Positions 21,237 to 32,221 of a stretch of 64,000 nucleotides of DNA are shown here, one piece after another. The translations under genes were made by a program, and so were the position numbers. The first letter of the stretch is position 1; each line of letters begins with the position of its first letter. Source of the DNA: Notospermus geniculatus (Eukaryota > Nemertea > Pilidiophora > Heteronemertea > Lineidae); the NCBI GenBank assembly GCA_002633025.1, contig NMRB01000803.1:210894-274893 (forward strand), written 5' to 3'. Under the pieces are notes generated by a model. The model ran no database searches. It saw nothing but the letters and a program-made list of their open reading frames with translations, and was not told the origin of the DNA.

Positions 21237-21940
21237 TCTATCCCAATTTCCCTTACAAGTTGAGAACAGCATTCGGTTCAGAAAGGGGGGCTGGAAGAAA
21301 GCTCCAATTTCCAAAGTGTACATATTTCAGAAAGTATTGCTCTGATTTGGATAAAATTCGCAGTGGTGATACTTGACGCAAGGACCCTGAACGCCGCGGA
21401 GCGGCAAATGCGCGAAGCGCGACTAAACACTGAGGCGGGTCACATCGATTCATACCGCCTTAGAGACGAAATCTGACCTCCTCACCAAAAACTGCCGAAA
21501 TGGTCGTTCTATGCGGTTTCAAGGCGAAATTTCTTTCTGGAGGCCTATGGAAGGTTATTTAATGCTGTTCAAGTCGGGTGGATCTTTCAAAGCTAGTGTG
21601 ACATATGATTTACAGGCGAAAAACAAACCAACAAATTTGTCGTATACGTCATCAAATTGAGAACTATATATTCATGAGCTCGCCGAAGGGCTTCCGAAGT
21701 GTGCCGAAGAACGCTCGGCACCTGTGAGTGTCACTCTTTCCAACGCACAAGTCAGACGGCTTATTCATGTACATGTAATGCCTGCCTAGTAAGGTATGTT
21801 ACAATAACGAGGGCATGCAAAAACCATCAAAATCGTTACCTACTTAGTTCCGCCCAATCTATTCCTTAAGCCGATTAAGTTATGAATTAGGCCATCGCCA
21901 CATTTGTATCACTAAAATATTCAGTGTTGTCGTGGCGAGC
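21237..21940. other. No gene; repeat fragment at 21375
   Basis: TTGACGCAAGGACCC..CGCGGAGCGGC (21373-21404) recurs at 35371-35402 as TTGACGCAAGGGCCC..CGCGTAGCGGC, so it is a dispersed repeat. No supported frame. Confidence 0.4.
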
Positions 21941-21943
21941 CCG

Positions 21944-22020
21944 GTAGCCCAGTGGTTACAGCCCAGCATGAGCGAAGAATGGTTTCCGACATCCGTGGGT
22001 TCGAGTCCGGTTGGTGGAAG
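21944..22020 (+). mobile_element. tRNA-like SINE head
   Basis: Box A-like TAGCCCAGTGGTTACAGC and box B GGTTCGAGTCC with a long spacer; then a T-rich tail. It precedes the palindrome at 22092. Confidence 0.5.
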
Positions 22021-22091
22021 AATTTTTTCTCCCCATTTTTTTTTCTTTCACATACATTTACTGTGTTTGGAAGTATACTTGTCCCAATAAT

Positions 22092-22244
22092 AGGGAGGTT
22101 TTGAAATCAAACGATTAACGTAAACATTAACGACAACGTTATTTTTGTACCGAAAATTCAGTATAAAATCTGGTTAATGTGTAGTACGAAAAATAACGTT
22201 GTCGTAAAGTTTACGTTTATATCGTTTGATTTCGAAACCTCCCT
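22092..22244. mobile_element. Palindromic MITE 2 with AGGGAGGTTT tips
   Basis: AGGGAGGTTTTGAAATCAAA pairs with TTTGATTTCGAAACCTCCCT. The stem goes on through CGTAAAC and AACGACAACGTTATTTTTGT. Arms differ from the other two members beyond the tip. Confidence 0.8.
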
Positions 22245-22368
22245 ATTATTTTTCTTTCCCCTACCCAAAACGGTTACAACTCCACTCTCGCTGCATGATC
22301 TAACACCACAAAACGTCACTTCGCGAACCCTGTCGCCATCAGGCTGGTATATGGCTAAACACGTAGAC

Positions 22369-22419
22369 ACCTCTCCTCACACTCGACAGCTATAAAAGCT
22401 GTCGGGTGTGAGGAGAGGT
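22369..22419. repeat. Hairpin, 23-bp stem and 5-bp loop
   Basis: ACCTCTCCTCACACTCGACA with GCT pairs with AGCTGTCGGGTGTGAGGAGA with GGT, one mismatch. No gene context. Confidence 0.75.
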
Positions 22420-23205
22420 CCATATTGTCCACTTCCAACATAACCCCAACCAACGGTAATCCACCGCCCCCTGTTCCCATCAATCTGGATAGCAAAAGAT
22501 TAACAGTCATCATGCAGAGAGAACAAAAATTATCTAAAACAATGCTTTTTGAACCTCAACAAAATAGAGAAATAACTGGGGTTTTTTTGCTCAGAATCGG
22601 CATATGTAATCAGTCATTGTTTCTCATTAACTTTCCAGTTGAAATCTTCACTTATTGTCACACAATTACGATAAAGCAATGATGTTTACTTCAACTTCTA
22701 ATGGGTGTGCCCAATAGCAGGAATGACAACAACAAAACCACTTCGCACCATGCACACCTACCACCATGTCATGGTTGGCTGATCTGCTGATTGCAAGTTT
22801 AGGTCAAGATTGTATTATTAGTGCTGTCAAAAAAATAGATAAAGACGTGGATCAAGGCGATGGTGCAATACATTCACTAATGTCAAGCAGGGTAGGCCTT
22901 TGACATTATACAGTCTGTAGTGTAAGCTTATGGTATTTTTGGTTATATAAAGCATAATGCAACATGTTCAATTCTGGTCACACTGCAGATAACACTCGTA
23001 ATTATGTTCATTGCAAGGTAATAGGCCCCATGAATAGGCCTAATCATATTGCAACACACCATTGGGGCCAATGTCATATTGTAAGTTGATTTGGCTCTTA
23101 CCCAGAGGANCCAATTCAATTACATCATTCTGTTTGTTATTGTCTTTAGAGTATATTTAACCCAACTTCCGGTTGCGCATGCGCAAAGCAAAAACCGGAA
23201 ACAAG
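22420..23205. other. No gene seen
   Basis: A/T-rich, with one ambiguous base (23110). The open frame 22425-22682 has no recognisable feature. Confidence 0.35.
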
Positions 23206-23210
23206 CCCGT

Positions 23211-23336
23211 CAGTGAGCTACTTATAGCGAGTTATTTTTAGAGGCAGACGAGTGAGCTACTTATAGCGAGTTATTTTTAGAGCCAGACGATGTTGTGACG
23301 GCGAGTTATTTTTAGAGCCAGACGATGTTGTGACGG
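23211..23336. repeat. Short tandem duplication, GCGAGTTATTTTTAGAGCC
   Basis: Two 41-bp units with GTGAGCTACTTATAGCGAGT, followed by two 40-bp units ending CAGACGATGTTGTGACGG. Recent slippage or unequal exchange. Confidence 0.85.
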
Positions 23337-23344
23337 GGATTGAA

Positions 23345-24360
23345 GATTTTGTCTACGAACTTAAAATCATTATTATACACTATACCGATTGCTCCTCCTG
23401 AATCATACTATAACAGCACATAAACAAACTCATAACACTACTGGTACCGGTCATGAAATCAGCAGATGATATACAGGGCGAATTATATTAAGGGATTTTA
23501 GTGACAACCGAAATTCTTGTCCACTATAGAAAAACAAATCAGAGGCGGTTCGCCATGGTCCTTGGTTGTGCTGCGCACGGCTTTCACCTAACGGTGGTTC
23601 CAGGAACCATTGCGTCTAGAGTGAGTGCACCCAACGTTAGTTGTCCAGTCTAATTTTGTCAAGTATTTATCTCATTTTTCGTGAATGTGGTGGACATTAT
23701 TCTTGATAGAATAGGCCTAATCAGTTACCATTGGTTTATGCCTGCTGTTATGACCATTTTTAGGAGTTTCAGCAGTGTACAATAGGATTTATTGTCAAGT
23801 ATCAAAATGCATTTCTTAGCTACTGTTACATAACATCACTTCTTCTCTTCATGGTGATTGCTAATCTTTCATATTCAAGTATCACCACTGCGAATTTTAT
23901 CCAAATCGGACCAATACTTTCTGAAATATGCACACTTTGGACATGGGAGCTTTCTTCCTCCAGCCCCTTTTGTCACATGTATAGGGAGGGAGTGAAATTC
24001 CACCATTTTGGAGGGAATTTACCCATTCTGAAATTGTTTTTCGAGAATGTTCACCCTGGGAAGCCCAATCCAGATATCTGAAAAAGAATCTTCACTTCAT
24101 CAGCCATTAGCGCTTGAAATACCCCCTGCAGTATTAAAAGTGAAAACAACCCGACCGTCATGCTGTTGTGGCTGCTTTCCTTCCTGCTTGAAGTCCTGTG
24201 TAAAGTGAACGCCTCATAGAATATAAAACTGGTCCTGATAATCTAATGAAAATGTGACGAAATAGGCATGACAGGAAAACGAAGTAAATGATGACATATA
24301 CACCCCTAGCACGAGCTGTGAAATCAAAGACTCCAGTTAAAGATATTTTAGTCTTTCAAT
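23345..24360. other. No gene seen
   Basis: Unique-looking sequence. The box ACTGCGAATTTTATCCAAATC (23887) is similar, in inverse, to GATTTGGATAAAATTCGCAG (21344), so part is a dispersed repeat. Confidence 0.35.
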
Positions 24361-24365
24361 CATGT

Positions 24366-24482
24366 ACATGTAGTATGACACTCCCTACTATTTAAAAAAA
24401 GTAATACGATCTGTCAGGAAATCACATGTAGTATGACACTCCCTACTATTTCAAAAAAGTAATACGATCTGTCGGGAAATCA
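24366..24482. repeat. Two-copy tandem repeat of 58-59 bp
   Basis: ACATGTAGTATGACACTCCC through ATCTGTCAGGAAATC occurs twice back to back with three differences. Confidence 0.9.
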
Positions 24483-24608
24483 CTGTTGCCATTGAATTGT
24501 AATCTCCCGTGTCGGTTACTCCGATATTTTTTTTCCTCTTTGATATGCAAATGCAAACATGAAATGTGGTTAGGTATGCGATGCATTTAGGAACGAAAAG
24601 AAACACAT

Positions 24609-25828
24609 GGGGCCGTATTCATAAAGGGACCGTGTTTAGTCTAATTAGCGTACATATTCTGCATTACACAGGTTATTAACCTGTGTAATGCAGAATATGT
24701 ACGCTGTATGCAGAATATGTACGCTGCCTTTCAAAGGCCTAGAAAACTATTGTCTGATGTCTGTATGGTGCTTCACCAGAGGCGTTTACCCGCAGAATAA
24801 TCACATGCGTACAACTTTCCTGCGTCTAAGTCCAAGAGGACAAAGGAAAAGTTAAACGATCAGGCAGGCTTGTCTAGAATTTGTCCAACACTTTCTTTAG
24901 GTAGGCCGGCCAAACCTCCAAAAAGTCTCTAATAAAAAAATAGTCGGCATTTTCTGTTAATGGATGGCATCCCCTCCAGAACTGTAAAATACTGGCTACT
25001 GAATGAGATTAGCGTGGATACCACGTTAAATTTTAATTTTGACGGAAGTTACGGCCGACTGAATTTTTGCAACAGACTTTATCATTGGAGCCAAGAACTG
25101 AGCTTTGTACAGGAGAATGGGACCCGATGTACAGCTAACTTTTGAACGGTTGGATTTACACCCCGTAAATGTATTACCAACAGATAGAAACATGGTACCT
25201 CTTAACCTAATAAGCATGTTTTTAATTGTTTTCAATAGCTTCATAATAAGAAATAACGTTTTTCATGTAAATTACCACAAAATTGGTCAAAATACATTAA
25301 AACGCCATTTCCAATTAAGTAACAAGTTAAAAACTACAAAAAGCATGCGGATTTGATTAAGAGGTACCATGTTTATATCTGTTCGTAATACATTTATGGG
25401 GTGTCAATCCAACCGTTCAAAATATTGCTGTACATCGGGTCTTATTGTCCTGTACAAAGCCCATTCTTGGATACAATGATATCGTCAGTTCCAAAACTTC
25501 AAATGCGAATAATGACCTTTGGCAGGCAAATCCAGGGTGGCATCCACCCTTAAATTTCACCCTATCTTATAAGGGTATGATCTAGCATAGATGCCAGCCA
25601 TTAACAGACGATGCCGACAAAAGTTTAAAAATTCATGTTGGCCGGCCTACTATTTTGTCCTCCTACACTGAGCCGCAGGAAAGTTAGACGCGTGTGATCA
25701 TTTTGTGGGTAAATGCCAGATATCAGGCAGCATACAGACGGCAGAACAATAGTTTTCTAGGCCTTTAACCTGTGTAATGCAGAATTTGTACGCTGATTAG
25801 GCTAAACACCCTTTATGAACATGGCCCT
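24609..25828. mobile_element. GGGGCCGTATTCATAAAGGG MITE interrupted by a nested element
   Basis: The outer arms (24609-24900 and 25651-25828) match the continuous MITE at 37169-37568: shared text includes AAAGGCCTAGAAAACTATTG, TTCACCAGAGGCGT and GGAAAGTTAGACGCGTGTGA. The centre is occupied by the foldback at 24901-25650. Confidence 0.85.
24901..25650. mobile_element. 750-bp foldback with GTAGGCCGGCCAA ends, nested
   Basis: GTAGGCCGGCCAA at the left is inverted at 25638-25650. The arms also pair over GTCGGCAT..TCTGTTAATGG (24942-24965 with 25593-25620) and over ACCCGATGTACAGC through CATGGTACCTCTTAA (25121-25206 with 25360-25440), so most of the element is one imperfect palindrome. No transposase. 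Confidence 0.85.
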
Positions 25829-25829
25829 T

Positions 25830-26700
25830 AGTTTACTGCGTGCTCTTGAAGATAATGTATCACGTGTATTTTCGCGGGCCACGAAAATCATTTTTTTTAA
25901 TTATCTTGCCTGTTTAGTGTCCAATCTTTCGTTTCTAATCAGCTTGTTGGTGAAATGCCACTAATCATTTCGTGTGTCGTTTTTGTCCTTTATGTTGGAT
26001 ATCAGGGCTGCACAAAGAGATTTCTCAAAAATTCATCCCGCGCTAGCTTTATTTGACCAATTAGTCGCCGAAAATGGTATAAACGATCTTTTGCCATGTT
26101 TGCGATATCTTTGCGGAGAATCATTTGAAATTACCTTTGTACAGCCCTCCGTCATGTCCGTGCTGATAAAACGTATCCAATATAACAAGAACTATCAACA
26201 TGATCAAAGTATCCCAACGCGTATACAAATGAAAAAAAATTAAGTGACGACATCACCTAACGCTAAACCGCTTCTGATTATAAGCTGTTGAAAAGGGCAT
26301 GGGCTGTTAAGGACATGACATGCAAGATCTGCAAAACTCGGAAAAGGCTGAACCAATCGAAATCAAAATCACAGGGTGGCTCACTTTTGTAAAGTGATTG
26401 ACAACTGTACCGCAATAATTACTCTTGACTGACCATGACCTATAGATTTAAAACAATGCATATTTTTAATTGCCCAGAAATATAAGAAATGTGTGAAAAG
26501 GTGTGAGAGGAAACGCCAGTCATGCATATCCGAGAGGTAGTAGTTTGCAACTTTTTGGTTATTGTCAAATGATCATAGTTTCATTAGCCACATACTAATC
26601 CCTCGTTCAACAATACAACCGGACTTAGATTCCTGGGGACTTGGATTCCAGCTACACCAATACTAGTATCACTTGTCCAGTCATCGAATAACAAATAGTG
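25830..26700. other. No gene seen
   Basis: The frame 25974-26243 (plus) is open for 89 codons but has no domain I recognise. The stretch 26595-26660 (CGGACTTAGATTCCTGGGG) resembles the CAGGTGTGA family interior at 19870-19910. Confidence 0.35.
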
Positions 26701-26701
26701 A

Positions 26702-27003
26702 CAGTGCCGTAGGAACGTCCTCGAGGTTNGGGGGGGGGGGGATTCGCTAAAGTAGCGGACTGCAGCAGTAGTCCTTAGCAGCGAGCGCCAAAGGCGCAAG
26801 CCGAAATATTGGCGGGGGACCGTGAATTTTAGAAAATAAGAGTGCCATTTCCCGGCATTTGAGAGCAAAATTGGACACTCTAGCCATGTAAGTGTGGTTC
26901 ATTGATTTATTGGACTTGGCTTTTCGGGACTAAAGGCAATCAAATGCCGAGCCTGCCAAATTTTTGTGTTTGACAAGCCCCCTGCCCCGTTCCTACGGCC
27001 ATG
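26702..27003. mobile_element. GGCCGTAGGAACG MITE, copy 2
   Basis: GTGCCGTAGGAACG at the left and CGTTCCTACGGCCAT at the right are inverted ends. The interior is the reverse of copy 1 (20873-21236). A poly-G run with one ambiguous base lies near the left tip. Confidence 0.7.
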
Positions 27004-27298
27004 AATGAACCCCAATTCAAACAATACGATGCTCAGAATAAAATTCACACCGCGAAATTAAAGATGTGATCAAAGAAACTATTTTTGCTAATCGTTGTGA
27101 GAGGCAATTATCCCATTGTCCAAAGTTTGATCATTGTTGCAAAGAAGCAAACTGATTCGAATTAAATTCGGCTTGATATGTAATTCCTCATGCAAATGGT
27201 TTGATTGGAGCAAGCGTTGGCTGGAGAAAAATAATAAAAAATCATGCCTCCGTTTCGCATTGGTCGGCAAGGAACGGGCTGGTCCTGCAGCAGACTTT

Positions 27299-27527
27299 TA
27301 TGCTAGGTTTACATTATGTTCCCGGCGGCCACGGCAATCACGTTTCAGACAAAAAGGGATGGACGTGAGACAACGCGGGGGGACGGGATGGACAAACGTG
27401 TAGGCCGTGATTGCAAAACCTAACAAAACTTTAATACGGAGAAAAAATGGTCAAAATTCCACAGCGCACTACGTTTCGGGCAAACGGGGCTGCCGTGGCC
27501 ACCGGGAACATAATGTAAACCTAGCAT
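27299..27527. mobile_element. Foldback, TATGCTAGGTTTACATTATG ends
   Basis: TATGCTAGGTTTACATTATG then TTCCCGGCGGCCACGGCA is matched by GCCGTGGCCACCGGGAACAT then AATGTAAACCTAGCAT. Arms of about 55 bp, centre about 115 bp. Confidence 0.8.
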
Positions 27528-27693
27528 AGGACTTGCTAATCAAATGGTAAGAGTTGCCGCATACAGATTTACCAAATTGAATAATGTATGTTTGAAAGTA
27601 ATCAATTATCAGGCCAACAATTTTCGCAGCACAATAACCCGGAATCCAATTTAACTTCCATATATATATCAAATAAATCCTCACGAAGTAGAG

Positions 27694-27999
27694 CTAAACA
27701 CGTGTAGTGACCCCGCAAAATATGTCAGCTGATTTCAATAAGGTTCCTTTCGTGCCTTTCTGTCGTATGAAGTGAAACAATGCCCCGTCCAGCATGTTCC
27801 ATCTCAAATATTTATAATTTGTTTCGACGATACGCGGAAATATGACATGAATTTCATCGAATGATCTCCTTCCAGGTGGAAATATGACAAGACCATGCAA
27901 AGGATCAGGATTTCTTCGAAAACAAATGGCCTTACCACCTGGAAATCCAATCAAGCAAAAGAGACACACGTGCAACCAAGGAATGGAGTAAAACAACAC
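27694..27999 (-). CDS. Propeller-like family fragment C
   Basis: The minus frame encodes NPDPLHGLVIFPPGRRSFDE followed by IHVIFPRIVETNYKYLRWNM. HPTKSLVIFF in the 29987-31066 product is a likely counterpart, so this is probably a further exon or a decayed paralogue of that family. No catalytic motif is visible. It ends after GVTTRV without a clear splice site. It lies downstream of the B fragment on the same strand. Confidence 0.35.
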   Translation of the reverse strand: MLFYSIPWLHVCLFCLIGFPGGKAICFRRNPDPLHGLVIFPPGRRSFDEIHVIFPRIVETNYKYLRWNMLDGALFHFIRQKGTKGTLLKSADIFCGVTTRV

Positions 28000-28019
28000 T
28001 TTTCTGCCAAGTCGCGAAT

Positions 28020-28485
28020 AAGGGTGTGTTGTGTGTGTGACGGGCTGGTATTTTCTCTCCGGACCACACGTGATTATTAGAAGTATGTCCTTTACTCTTT
28101 TGTGAACGGCAATGACGTCATGACAAAAAAAATTACTGTTGTGGAGAAAGACACAGCTTTACGATAGTCAAGTAAAATGGATTCAGACATCTTTGTTATA
28201 GCATAAATTGTTGCTTTAATAATACCGTTTACACGGCACCAGATAACGAGCGTCGAATCAAACCAAAAACGCACATTAGAGATTTTCGAACAGACATTTT
28301 TATCAGGTATCAAAAGGATTCCCTGAAAGGTACCATTCCATAAATCGTATAGGTAATTGACGACTGAACTGTCTCCTTTCTTGACCTTTAGGACAAAATA
28401 TTTCCCATAATACCCGTATTTAAACAGTCCTCTTTTTTGCGGAACCGCGTATCTCTTATTAAGAATGAACTTTCGCTTGGTTAAA
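28020..28485. repeat. Segment duplicated from or to 10.3-10.8 kb
   Basis: Matches 10300-10790 over its length (GGCTGGTATTTTCTCTCCGG, ACGTGATTATTAGAA, GGTATTATTAAAGCAAC-type blocks) with a few indels. Same orientation in both places. Confidence 0.75.
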
Positions 28486-28601
28486 TGGTAAAAATTCAGG
28501 CTGAGGACTGGGGCCGTTTCAGGGATTTCAACGGCACCAAGATATCCAGTTAGTCGGTCAAAAAACCACGATGACAGCCCCGAAAGACTCAGTGGAGGCA
28601 C
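28092..28601 (-). CDS. Propeller-like family fragment B
   Basis: The minus frame of 169 codons encodes RGLFKYGYYGKYFVLKVKKG, then YLYDLWNGTFQGILLIPDKN, then VRFWFDSTLVIWCR. The alternation of YDxxxG turns with hydrophobic W strands suggests beta-propeller blades, perhaps of an F-box or WD type; this is inference. The start at 28601 may be internal to a longer exon. The A fragment (29987-31066) lies 1.4 kb upstream on the same strand, so the pieces may belong to one gene or to tandem paralogues. A close copy sits at 10412-10702. Confidence 0.45.
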   Translation of the reverse strand: MPPLSLSGLSSWFFDRLTGYLGAVEIPETAPVLSLNFYHLTKRKFILNKRYAVPQKRGLFKYGYYGKYFVLKVKKGDSSVVNYLYDLWNGTFQGILLIPDKNVCSKISNVRFWFDSTLVIWCRVNGIIKATIYAITKMSESILLDYRKAVSFSTTVIFFVMTSLPFTKE

Positions 28602-28829
28602 AAAAGGTACCCGAGTTTTTAATCGGTACCGAATTAGATTGAATTCCTACAATGCAAAGCATTGTTTAAGTAGGTTGATATTTTTCGTAATGTTTTTAAA
28701 AAAATGAGATGGAAGACAGGGGTTAACGTACGTACTTTTCTTCCGAGACACAGCCGAACACAAAAAATGAACAAGATGACATTGTAAATGTCGTATGGTT
28801 CCCGATGTGCAGGTGCTTCTTCCGGTACA

Positions 28830-28925
28830 TGAATGGTACATTGATAGAGATCAAGATACATTGATAGAAATCAGATACATTGATGGAGATCAGGATACAC
28901 TGACAGAGATCAGGGTACATTGACT
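28830..28925. repeat. ATTGATAGAGATCAGGATAC short tandem repeats
   Basis: Five units of 18-21 bp of the form ACATTGATAGAGATCAGGAT, with drift. Confidence 0.75.
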
Positions 28926-29004
28926 GATGGATTACGATGAGGCCCATATAACTTGATCTCATGCCAATAACACATCCCGTAATTGACCTTGACCTTGATA
29001 TCTG

Positions 29005-29165
29005 ATGGTCCTAGGACAAAATGTACCCGGACAATTGGTACTGGACAAAAGGTACCCGGACAAAATGTACCTAGGACAAACGGTACCCGGACAAATGGTA
29101 CCTTTTGTCTGGTACATTTTGTCCTAGGTGTGTTTTGTCCAGGTACGTTTTGTCCTGTCACCATA
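29005..29165. repeat. GGACAAAATGTACCC satellite with inversion
   Basis: About six GGACAAAxGGTACCC units run in one direction to 29100, then TACCTTTTGTC and TACATTTTGTCC units run in the other, forming a foldback of simple units. Confidence 0.8.
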
Positions 29166-29410
29166 TCTGATCATCAAGGTCATTGCATAATCGAAATGGG
29201 CATTCTCAATAAACTAAGTATGTCTGATATCATGCCTCTACCTCTACCACAGGCAGAGATATTTCAAATTATCAAGTTTGACCTTGACCTCTGATCATCA
29301 AGGTCGTTGCATAATCGAAATGGGCATCATCAATAACCTAAGTATGGGTGATATCATGCCTCTATCTCTACCACAGGCAGAGATATTTCAAATTATTAAG
29401 TTTGATATAT
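29165..29410. repeat. Tandem duplication of about 124 bp
   Basis: CTGATCATCAAGGTC through GATATCATGCCTCTA and AGATATTTCAAATTAT is present twice in a row. Both copies keep the frame open by chance. Confidence 0.85.
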
Positions 29411-29867
29411 CAAAATCTCATGATAGGCAATCACCCGGACACGTGAGGCTGAGAATTTTAACACAGTCCAGTCCTTGGATAAGCAGGCATGAACTAAGAC
29501 TTGTTTCATGTTGCTCAGTTGACAATATGGCAAGTTATCTCAAAATATGCAATTTGTGATATCGATATCACCATGACCCCTACATCTCAGATCAAAAGTA
29601 ATCAGTCCATTCGATTCCTAGGGTATGAAAACCTAAGGGTAGAACTTGTTTCTGTTGCTCTAGGTGCAAAAGGAGCCGAGTTATGACATTAGATAAAAGC
29701 GTGACGGACGAATTATCAAGTCTGATATGTTGATCACATCATGATGGAGGCATCTGATGTTGAAAATGATTAGTAGGTCATTGGATTGCCCAGGTTGACA
29801 AACCTAGGGGCAGGATGTGTTACCAGGACTGTAGCTGTTGAAGGAGATAATTAGATATGAAGGCGTG

Positions 29868-29978
29868 ACAGACGGACACACAAACAGACACACCACACCA
29901 CACACACACAAATACACACACGCACAGACACCACGACCAAAAACAATATGGTTCCCGATCGTGATCATCGGGAACCAT
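29868..29978. repeat. CA array plus TATGGTTCCCGATC hairpin
   Basis: GACAGACGGACACACAAACA and CA repeats are followed by GACACCACGACCAAAAACAA and a hairpin with GGTTCCCGATC and GATCATCGGGAACC. Inverse counterpart of 8252-8391. Confidence 0.75.
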
Positions 29979-29986
29979 AAAAAGTG

Positions 29987-31066
29987 TCAGCGGGCATGTT
30001 CTAGAATATCAACTTCACGAATCACCCACTTTGAACCAATCGGCCTATTGGCAATGATGAACAAGGACCTGGATTTTTCGGTTGTCATGAAAACCCTTCT
30101 GGAATCACGACGAGGGTCATCCAAATAACCTTTGTAAAACTTCCGAAGTAATAGGGCTACGAACCATCGTACTGTCACATGAGAGAGCCTAACCTGACTT
30201 TTTCCATCGACACAGTCGAATATTTCAATTAGACTAACTTTTGTGTATGAAAACACATTAAAATGGTAAATGTAGGTTCTGCTTGAATAATCATATCCTA
30301 AATAACGAAACCCGCCGGGGATTTTAATGGTGTTCGTGGATTGTAACCTAATATCAACAGATTTTGATAAATGTAAGGTGAATGCCCGTGCCACGTGCTT
30401 TCTATGATCATAATTCATCGAGGTTATAAGCAATGATACTTCAAGGGCAAGAAAAAAGACTGCGGTGTCTGTGGGGGCAACATGCAGTAGCGCCGTTTTT
30501 ACCGTGGCATTTTGTAACAAATGGAAAACAAAGCCATTTTTCGCAGATTCTAAGATGAAAGTGTAAGCTATCATTAATAATCCATCGGGTCGAAAACAAA
30601 CTACAGAGATCCCTTCCATGTTATCCTGGACGGTCCACAAATGACGCACCAGGTCTCCGGGGCCATTCCACTCTAAACATTCCCTCTTTGTTTTCAGATT
30701 TATTCGACCAGCATATTTCCCACTTCTAAAATCATATAGACTCATCGAAGGCTTCATACGAGATTTACGCTTTTGTGTAGTTCTCCCATTAAACGCGGAG
30801 AATATTGTGTAATTTAGCCTGTATGCAGGTAAAATCGACCTGTATTTCGTATATTTGTAAAATGTTACATTGTATCCTAGTCGACAACTTGAACTGATTG
30901 CGTCGATAAAATACGAAACCTGCCTATACAATGACCCACCAAGTGGCATGAAAAATATCACGAGAGATTTTGTTGGGTGGAAATGTAGAATCATCTGAGG
31001 TTGTTCTCCATCAACTGGCGGTATAAACGGTAACCTCCTGTGGATACTGTATTCTCCTAATGTCAT
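29987..31066 (-). CDS. Unrecognised 359-aa protein, propeller-like family (fragment A)
   Basis: An uninterrupted minus frame from ATG at 31066 to TAG at 29987. I do not recognise the family. Near residues 108-122 it has MSLYDFRSGKYAGRI, then ECLEWNGPGDLVRHLW and ISVVCFRPDGLLMIAY, a strand-turn-strand rhythm like WD or F-box-associated propellers. No signal peptide, membrane helix or catalytic motif is evident. Related pieces occur at 28092-28601 and 10412-10702. A minisatellite starts about 80 bp upstream of the ATG, so the true 5' end could lie beyond it. The long intact frame in a repeat-rich area argues for a living exon, but the copy count also allows a mobile or amplifying gene family. 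Confidence 0.55.
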   Translation of the reverse strand: MTLGEYSIHRRLPFIPPVDGEQPQMILHFHPTKSLVIFFMPLGGSLYRQVSYFIDAISSSCRLGYNVTFYKYTKYRSILPAYRLNYTIFSAFNGRTTQKRKSRMKPSMSLYDFRSGKYAGRINLKTKRECLEWNGPGDLVRHLWTVQDNMEGISVVCFRPDGLLMIAYTFILESAKNGFVFHLLQNATVKTALLHVAPTDTAVFFLALEVSLLITSMNYDHRKHVARAFTLHLSKSVDIRLQSTNTIKIPGGFRYLGYDYSSRTYIYHFNVFSYTKVSLIEIFDCVDGKSQVRLSHVTVRWFVALLLRKFYKGYLDDPRRDSRRVFMTTEKSRSLFIIANRPIGSKWVIREVDILEHAR

Positions 31067-31145
31067 CTTAAAGATTTAACAAACATATCAGTATCAGCGA
31101 TTTTATTCGTACTCTTAGAAATAATCACTCTTATTAGGTTTATTC

Positions 31146-31692
31146 CCAGTTCGCCCAATGCCATTTCGCCCATTGCCGTTTCGCCCAAATTTTTCCCGTT
31201 TCGCCCATTCTTTTTTCGCCCGTTCCCACTTCGCCCTCTTCCCATTTCGCCCAATATCTGTCCTGCCCTTTTGCCGTTTTGCCCAATTTTATTTTCGCCC
31301 ATTGTTCATTTCACCCCAAAGCCATCTCGCCCAACTTTCCCATTTCGCCCAATGACCATTTCGCCCTTTTCCCACATGGTCCCTTCCCATATCGCCCAAA
31401 CGCCATTTTGCGTTTGGTAATGGTATAGGGGCGAGATGATGAATGGGCAAAATGGCATTGGGCGAATTGGTGAAGGGGCGAAATGGTTAAGGGGCGAGAT
31501 GGCATTGGGCGAATCGGCAAAGGGTGAATTGGCAAAAGGGCGAAATGGTAAGTGGGCGAAAAGATGATTGGGCGAGGCGGTAATGGGGCAAAATGGTAAA
31601 GGGCAAAATGGGTAGGGGCGAGATGGCAGAGGGCGAAATGGGGAAAAAATTGGGGCGAAATGGGAATGGGCGAAATGGGATTGGGCGAACTG
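31146..31692. repeat. TTTCGCCCA minisatellite that inverts at its centre
   Basis: From 31146 to about 31400 the unit CATTTCGCCCAATGC repeats at 12-20 bp steps. From 31425 to 31692 the reverse unit GGGCGAAATGGTAA continues. Peptides rich in FRP/FAH from it are artefacts. The two halves could fold into a long imperfect hairpin. Confidence 0.95.
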
Positions 31693-31729
31693 GGAAGTCA
31701 CCCTCTTATTATTTATGATAACCATATAG

Positions 31730-32220
31730 CAGCTTCACATCTCATTATCTTGCATATTGTCGCAGGCAAAATACACTTGGTGGACAGGGGTAAGCCTACA
31801 AATTGGCTATCATTGTAAAAGGCAGTTAGGTTATACTGCCCATAACTAGAGTGTGGGGAGACCACAGGATCTGTTTATGATGACAAGATTATTTCTTGGT
31901 AAAGAGTGGCTGTCTCAGAGGTTAAACATAATGAAGAAAGAAAATTTTAAATCGGAAAATTTTTCAAGAATTGTGAAAAAAGTGATTTCATAAAATGTCA
32001 TCTTTCTATTGATTTATTAAAATTGATTTCTGGTAATACTCAATGATTCTATGGCCAACGTGCGTGCAAATGCCATTGCTGTAGTTCCAATGGTTTTTGA
32101 GATACAGTGTACGAATAGGAAAACCTGGTGTCCTTTTACTTTCCTACACGAGAATACAACGGGAAATTGCAGTTGTAAGCACATTGTTAGAATGAATAGA
32201 GGAAACTTTTACCACCTAAA
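31730..32220. other. No gene seen
   Basis: A/T-rich sequence without motif. Confidence 0.3.
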
Positions 32221-32221
32221 C

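Noticed and set aside
31146-31692. CRISPR-like array
   Set aside because: Units are short, irregular and inverted mid-way, with no constant spacer length; animal DNA.
31158-31725. FRPLPFRP-type proteins on both strands
   Set aside because: Peptides of the TTTCGCCCA minisatellite; same sequence in both directions.
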